A stretch of DNA of 64,000 nucleotides from Mycobacterium dioxanotrophicus (GTDB lineage: Bacteria > Actinomycetota > Actinomycetes > Mycobacteriales > Mycobacteriaceae), in assembly GCF_002157835.1 (NCBI RefSeq), contig NZ_CP020810.1, positions 1 to 64,000 on the forward strand. Reading direction: 5' to 3'. This document shows, in pieces, positions 59,723-64,000 of this stretch. Position numbers and translations under genes: made by a program. The number at the start of each line of letters is the position of its first letter. The first letter of the stretch is position 1. The notes beneath the pieces are model-generated. The model saw only the letters and a list, made by a program, of their open reading frames with translations, ran no database searches and was not told where the DNA came from.

Positions 59723-61850
59723 CTAGCCTTGCGGCGGCTTCCCGCGACGCCCGGCAGACGGGGGCGGCTCATCAGAGCTGCCCCGGCTGTTGTCGGAGGC
59801 TCGATTGCGTGAGGTGTCACGCCCCGTTGGGGTCGGGCTGGCGCCCGACCGTCGCGGGCTCGACGGGACAGGGCCCCCGCCCGCCGCCGAGGATGAGGGT
59901 GGTGGTGGCGGTGTTGACCGCCGTCCGGACGCGCTGTCGTCGCCCTTGTTTCGTTGACTGGACACCGCTTTGGAAGCCACCACAGCCCCGGCGACAACCG
60001 GCGCGGCCGGCCCCGCCGCGGCCGAAGCCCCTGCTGTCCCCGCCGCCGTGGCCACGCCGCCGCCTGTTGCTGCGCCTGCCCCAGCGCCGGCGGCCGGGCT
60101 GTGGCCGCCACCCGTGCCCGGCGGCACCCGCGCCGCTGACCGTGCTGGTCGCGGCCGCCGGGGCAGCACTGCTGGGCGGGCTCGATGTTGGTGCGTGAGC
60201 GGTTCGTGCCGCGCCGCCGGAACCGGACCCCGACCCGGGCCCGCGTGATCCGCCGCCACCGGATGGTGCCGGCGGGTGCGGGCGCCGACCCGGACCCGCC
60301 TGCGGTCCACGGCTTCCCGCATCGCTGTTCTGTTGGGAGCTGGGCCAACGAGAGTCGTCGCGGCTCATCCGGCGCAGATCGCGCGAGGCCGCCCGCATCG
60401 CCGAGGCCTGCCCGATCGGCCCCATCCCGAGCTGCATGGAGCGTTTGACGATCGTCATCGGGCCGGGAAGCCCCTGGTCGCCGAAGCCGCTCATCATCGC
60501 CCGGAACCCGAACACCGCGGCTGCGGCCATCAGCAGCATCACGATCATCTTCATGATCGGGTGCTCGATATTCATGCCCGGCAACGTGTTTCCGGTGACA
60601 TGGGACATGATCACCAGCACCACGCCGAACCCTGCGGTGGCAAACATCATCTCCACGCCGTGGACGAGAAGTTTGATCGCGGTGCGTTTGGCGTACTGGC
60701 GTTGCGGTCCTGGTGCGACCGCGACCGCCGCAGCAGGGATCAGCACCAGAATGTGCCAGAAGGTCAGGAACCCGATCCGGATGACCTCGGCGCCGATGTA
60801 GCACAACAGCATCAGCAGCACGAGCACGATGCAGTTCATGAAGAACATCAGCCCGATCGTTTCGCCGCTGAGCTGGCGGGCGTGGGCGGCCGCCGTCGGG
60901 TGGCCGCACTGATCCATCGCATCGACCGGGCCGCTGGCTGCACCCGCGATCGCGCCCGCCTGCCCCGTGGCCTGGGCGAGACCGCTTCCCCGATTCAGCG
61001 CCGCGTTCCAGGCCTCGGCGCATCCGGCGTAGTTGTCGATGACCTCACCGAAGTTGGCGATCTGGATGGGATGGCGCACCAACACCGTGGCCATCCACTG
61101 CGCCAACACCGTGGTCTGGGAGTCGACGTTGCCGCCGGCCAGCGACCCGTTGTTGGCGACGCCGAGCGAGAAGTCGAATCCCACCGACCGCGCAACCGCA
61201 AGCAGGCCGTCGTCGCCCACCAACTCATCAACCGGGTCACGCAGGAATACCCAGATCAGCAGCAGCACGAGATAGGCGCTGACCATCACTGCGGCTCCGG
61301 TGGCGAAACCGCGCCAATAGCAAAGGATTCCACCGACGGCCAGGCAGATGACGATGGCCAGCGGAAAGATGTTGTAGGCCTGCACGAAATGTGCCAGGGA
61401 TACCGCAATCGGTGCGGCAAGAGCGCCGAGCCAGCCCAGCCACACCGACCCCAGCGCGAATTTGATGAACCAGATGCCCAACGCGGCCACCACGACCAGA
61501 AAGCCACAGCACAGCCCGAGCAGGGTCGCCAGTTGGCTGTAGGTCAGTGCGATCTGCACTCGGTCGGCCAGCCCCGGAACCCACGACGACGGGTCCAGCA
61601 AGCTCATGTCGCTGCCTTGTTCTCTGACCGCTTCGAGCATCGAGACAGTGCCGATGAAGTACGACCCGATGGGCTGGCCGGTGGTGTCGGTGATCCCGGT
61701 CCAGCCCACGGCGTTGGTGAAGCCTGCCGCGGTGGCGTGCGGCGCGGTGACCAGCGCGGTCAGTGCCCCAGCCCACAGCAGTTGCGCCATCAGCCACGCC
61801 CGCCGCAGACCCGGGCGGGTGTAGCGCCAGGCGCAGTACGCGGTCAGCAT
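59723..61850 (-). pseudogene. VirB6/TrbL-like T4SS membrane protein with apparent C-terminal frameshift
   Basis: ATG 61848-61850. A large polytopic protein: signal-like N-terminus (MLTAYCAWRYTRPGLRRAWL), eight or more TM spans (LLGLCCGFLVVVAALGIWF; ATGAAVMVSAYLVLLLIWVF; CIVLVLLMLLCYIGAEVI), then a Gly/Ser/Pro-rich tail, as in TrbL/VirB6. Near the GGG at 60117-60119 the frame turns Arg-rich and stops at 59817. The neighbouring frame continues in the expected low-complexity style (VVAGAVVASKAVSSQR) to 59723. Removing one base restores it. It overlaps the VirB4-like gene by seven bases. Confidence 0.75.
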
Positions 61851-64000
61851 GGCTGCCGGTCTCCGGCATTGAGTCCTCGGGTGTCGAACGCCTCCACCCG
61901 CTCCCGCTGCACCGGGGGCAGCATGTCCACCAGCCCGGCCCTGCCGAACTCATCGATCATGTACGCATACCCGTGGCCCTCGACCGTGCGCAGATCAAGC
62001 ACCTCCGGGTACTCATCGGGGTCGATGCCGATGGCTTTGAACTCGGCGCGGGCCTGGTCGCGTTCGATCGGTTTGAACGGGGTGATGATCCGTGTCGGTA
62101 GGTCTTTTGTGGGGATGCCCGCGAAGTGCTCCACATGCTGGGAGATCGCGATCAGCCCATAGCGTTCTTTGCGGCCCTGGGTGATCAGTCGGACCGCGTC
62201 CTCCTGCCCGACCGGGGATGAGAAGTAGGTGCGGGCTTCCTCTGCGACGAACCAGCCGAACCCTCCCGGCCTGCGGTTAGGGCCGGTGTAGGCCTCGCGG
62301 GTGATTGCGGCGATCATTCCGTAGATCGCGAAACCGGCTCTGGCGCGCGCACTCTGGCGACGGTACTGATGCAGGTCCTCGGTCTGGGCGGTGGTAGGCA
62401 GCTCCAGCTCGGAGGTCAGCCACACCACGGCGTCCTTTTCCCCGATCGGCGGCACGGGAAGGGACTCGTCGAACATCGCCCGCAGGTAGTCGATGTTGGC
62501 CCACATGTCGAGCTTGGCGGTCAGCTCCGCATACTCGCGCGCCTGTTCGCCGCGCAGGCTATTGAGGTAGCGCACCAGCGCGCCCATGCTTTCGGCCACC
62601 CGCTGGTCGGGGCGCAGCAGATACCTGAACTGGCGGGCGATCTCGGCGTCCGGTTCAACACCCATCATCGGCAGCAGGTGATCCAGCGTCCGCTCGACGG
62701 CGATCTCCCGGCGGAAGATGCGCAGACCGTCCATCGACACATCACCGCGGGTCGGGTTGATGTAGACCACCCGATCCCCCAGGTGCGCCAGGGCCGGCTC
62801 CCACTCCCGATTGGTGCCGGGGTCAACGATCGAACACTGGCTGTTGCGGGCGATCAGCTCGGTGACGACCCGCTTGGCGCCCTGTGACTTTCCGCCACCG
62901 GGCGGGCCGAAGAACAGCACCCCCGGCGCGCCGCGCCGCTGCGCAGCGCCTTCGGGATCCAGCAGGACCGGACTCGGCCGACGGGTAGCCATGTTGCGGG
63001 CGAACAGGATTCCGGTCTCGTTGCCCAGCTCGTTGGACACCAGCGGGGAAAACCGCGCCCATTCTGTGGTGGTGGTGGGCTGGTCGAATTGGCTGCGGGG
63101 GCTGCGTTCCTCACTGCCGGGCAGACCCGTCTGCCACAGCCCGATCTGGGCACTGCCGCCCCACCGGCTCAAGGTGGTGTCGAGTTCCTCGGCGAAGTGC
63201 GTCTGCATCTGCTGGGCGGCATGATCGAGTGCGGCCCGACTGTTGGCGCCCACGGCGACGACGGTGGAGGCGCAGACCTCGCGTTCGAGCTTGCTGGCCC
63301 GCAGTTTGGCGTTGTACTCCTCGCCGGCGGCATACCGCTCGGCCAGATCGGTGTTGCTCGCCCGCACCGACCCTCGCTGGAAGGCCTGGTCATCGAGATT
63401 GCGCTGCGCGCGGTCGACCCGGTTCAAAGCCCGTTCTGCCGAGCGGGTGGTGATGTGCTGAAACCAGTCGACCTCGACGTCGCTGTCGACATCGACGTCG
63501 TAGATCGACAGCAGATACTCCGCACGCGGATACACCAGACCCGCTCGGGGAAGCTGGGCGACAGCGAGCATGCTCTGATAGCTCACCGGTTGCTGCCGGC
63601 GCCGAATGACCACCACCGCGGCCAGGGACGGCACGATGCGTCGCCACCAAGACCGATGCTGACGACGGGCGAGCTGGTCGCCGCAGTCGAACTCCGCGGG
63701 CATCAACGGCTCAAAGTCGGTGCGAGTCAACCGATCAGGACCACCCGGTTCGTGCGGGAAGGGCTCAGAAACCGCCCCCAACGACCAGCGGCGTCGATAC
63801 CACCAGTGAATCTGGCGTGGCGTGGCGGGCCGGGCGTTGAACTGCCGCGGGATTTTCGTCAGCAGCTTGTCGACCATCTCGCGGTAGCCGGCCAGCGACT
63901 GCGGATCATCGGGGTCACGCCCGGCGACAACCGTCGCCACCTTGGCCAGACCACCAACCCCGCTGCGGCCCTCCATCCCGGCATCGACCGGAATGCGCAG
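61844..64000 (-). CDS. VirB4-like T4SS ATPase (5' end beyond window)
   Basis: At least 718 codons; the frame stays open through 64000 (LRIPVDAG precedes the first in-window ATG at 63976), so the start probably lies outside. Walker A is GVLFFGPPGGGKSQGAKRVV and a Walker B-like FGWFVAEEARTYF; the later ERYGLIAISQHVEHFAG is the sensor/Gln region of conjugative ATPases. Proteins of this type energise the mating-pair channel. Followed directly by the VirB6/TrbL-like gene, giving a T4SS operon transcribed leftward. Confidence 0.85.
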   Translation of the reverse strand: MRIPVDAGMEGRSGVGGLAKVATVVAGRDPDDPQSLAGYREMVDKLLTKIPRQFNARPATPRQIHWWYRRRWSLGAVSEPFPHEPGGPDRLTRTDFEPLMPAEFDCGDQLARRQHRSWWRRIVPSLAAVVVIRRRQQPVSYQSMLAVAQLPRAGLVYPRAEYLLSIYDVDVDSDVEVDWFQHITTRSAERALNRVDRAQRNLDDQAFQRGSVRASNTDLAERYAAGEEYNAKLRASKLEREVCASTVVAVGANSRAALDHAAQQMQTHFAEELDTTLSRWGGSAQIGLWQTGLPGSEERSPRSQFDQPTTTTEWARFSPLVSNELGNETGILFARNMATRRPSPVLLDPEGAAQRRGAPGVLFFGPPGGGKSQGAKRVVTELIARNSQCSIVDPGTNREWEPALAHLGDRVVYINPTRGDVSMDGLRIFRREIAVERTLDHLLPMMGVEPDAEIARQFRYLLRPDQRVAESMGALVRYLNSLRGEQAREYAELTAKLDMWANIDYLRAMFDESLPVPPIGEKDAVVWLTSELELPTTAQTEDLHQYRRQSARARAGFAIYGMIAAITREAYTGPNRRPGGFGWFVAEEARTYFSSPVGQEDAVRLITQGRKERYGLIAISQHVEHFAGIPTKDLPTRIITPFKPIERDQARAEFKAIGIDPDEYPEVLDLRTVEGHGYAYMIDEFGRAGLVDMLPPVQRERVEAFDTRGLNAGDRQPC

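Noticed and set aside
60276..62162. 628-codon plus-strand ORF opposite the T4SS genes
   Set aside because: His/Arg/Gln-rich shadow of the VirB6- and VirB4-like genes, without a plausible start or motif.
1..64000. CRISPR array, rRNA or tRNA genes
   Set aside because: No regularly spaced direct repeats and no rRNA or full tRNA cloverleaf sequence were noticed on reading either strand; a dedicated scan was not possible.

Overview
The window is high-GC actinobacterial DNA. The gene families (MmpL transporter, lipoproteins, VapBC, receptor Ser/Thr kinase remnant, LppP/LprE-like domain, mycobacteriophage-type PP-loop proteins) fit a mycobacterium best; this is an inference from gene content. The 3' half is an integrative or conjugative plasmid-like element. 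The first 7.5 kb reads like ordinary metabolic DNA.

Region by region. (1) 1-7.5 kb: a minus-strand operon (class III CoA-transferase, GlcD, GlcE, start of GlcF) diverges from a FadR-type regulator across a short gap holding a FadR-type operator. An Nramp-like transporter, a decayed coding stretch and a gamma-carbonic-anhydrase-like protein follow. (2) 7.5-12.2 kb: a graveyard of fragments (IS630 piece, 5'-truncated Ser/Thr kinase, duplicated lipoprotein piece) plus a VapBC pair with its operator. (3) 12.2-17.5 kb: a complete IS3-family element (inverted repeats, GGG target duplication) whose orfA is split by a 3.9-kb Tn554-type transposon (tnpA-tnpB-tnpC). (4) 17.5-27.9 kb: small membrane and lipoproteins, a MazEF-like pair, a secreted nuclease, a Fic toxin-antitoxin pair, a small XRE regulator and the 3' half of a PAPS-reductase-like gene. 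(5) 27.9-40.2 kb: a second, much larger Tn554-type element of about 12.3 kb. It carries an XRE-ImmA/IrrE metallopeptidase with a partner gene, the tnpABC trio, two TetR regulators, a hotdog thioesterase and an MmpL/RND exporter. It has split the PAPS-reductase-like gene, whose 5' half lies at 40.2-40.4 kb, so both element ends can be read directly. (6) 40.4-48.6 kb: a run of small phage- or plasmid-type genes with a PP-loop protein, a NrdH-like redoxin, a cytosine DNA methyltransferase (frameshifted) and a TGT/DpdA-like protein, which together suggest nucleic-acid modification. (7) 48.7-64 kb: mobility genes: an HNH protein, a coiled-coil mobilisation accessory protein, a probable oriT gap, a 1960-residue MobF (TraA/TrwC-type) relaxase-helicase, and a minus-strand operon with VirB4-like and VirB6/TrbL-like proteins.

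Regulatory signals stand out. A bipartite box, TAGCC(T/A)CCC-N4/5-GGTAGGCT, recurs at five promoters in the mobile region, including a perfect 62-bp palindrome between two divergent PP-loop genes. The MmpL cargo has its own shared 26-base box and a TetR-type palindrome. Palindromes abut the start codons of the MazEF-like and ImmA/IrrE-partner operons. Five genes show apparent frameshifts, four of them at short homopolymer runs, so either sequencing error or real decay must be considered.
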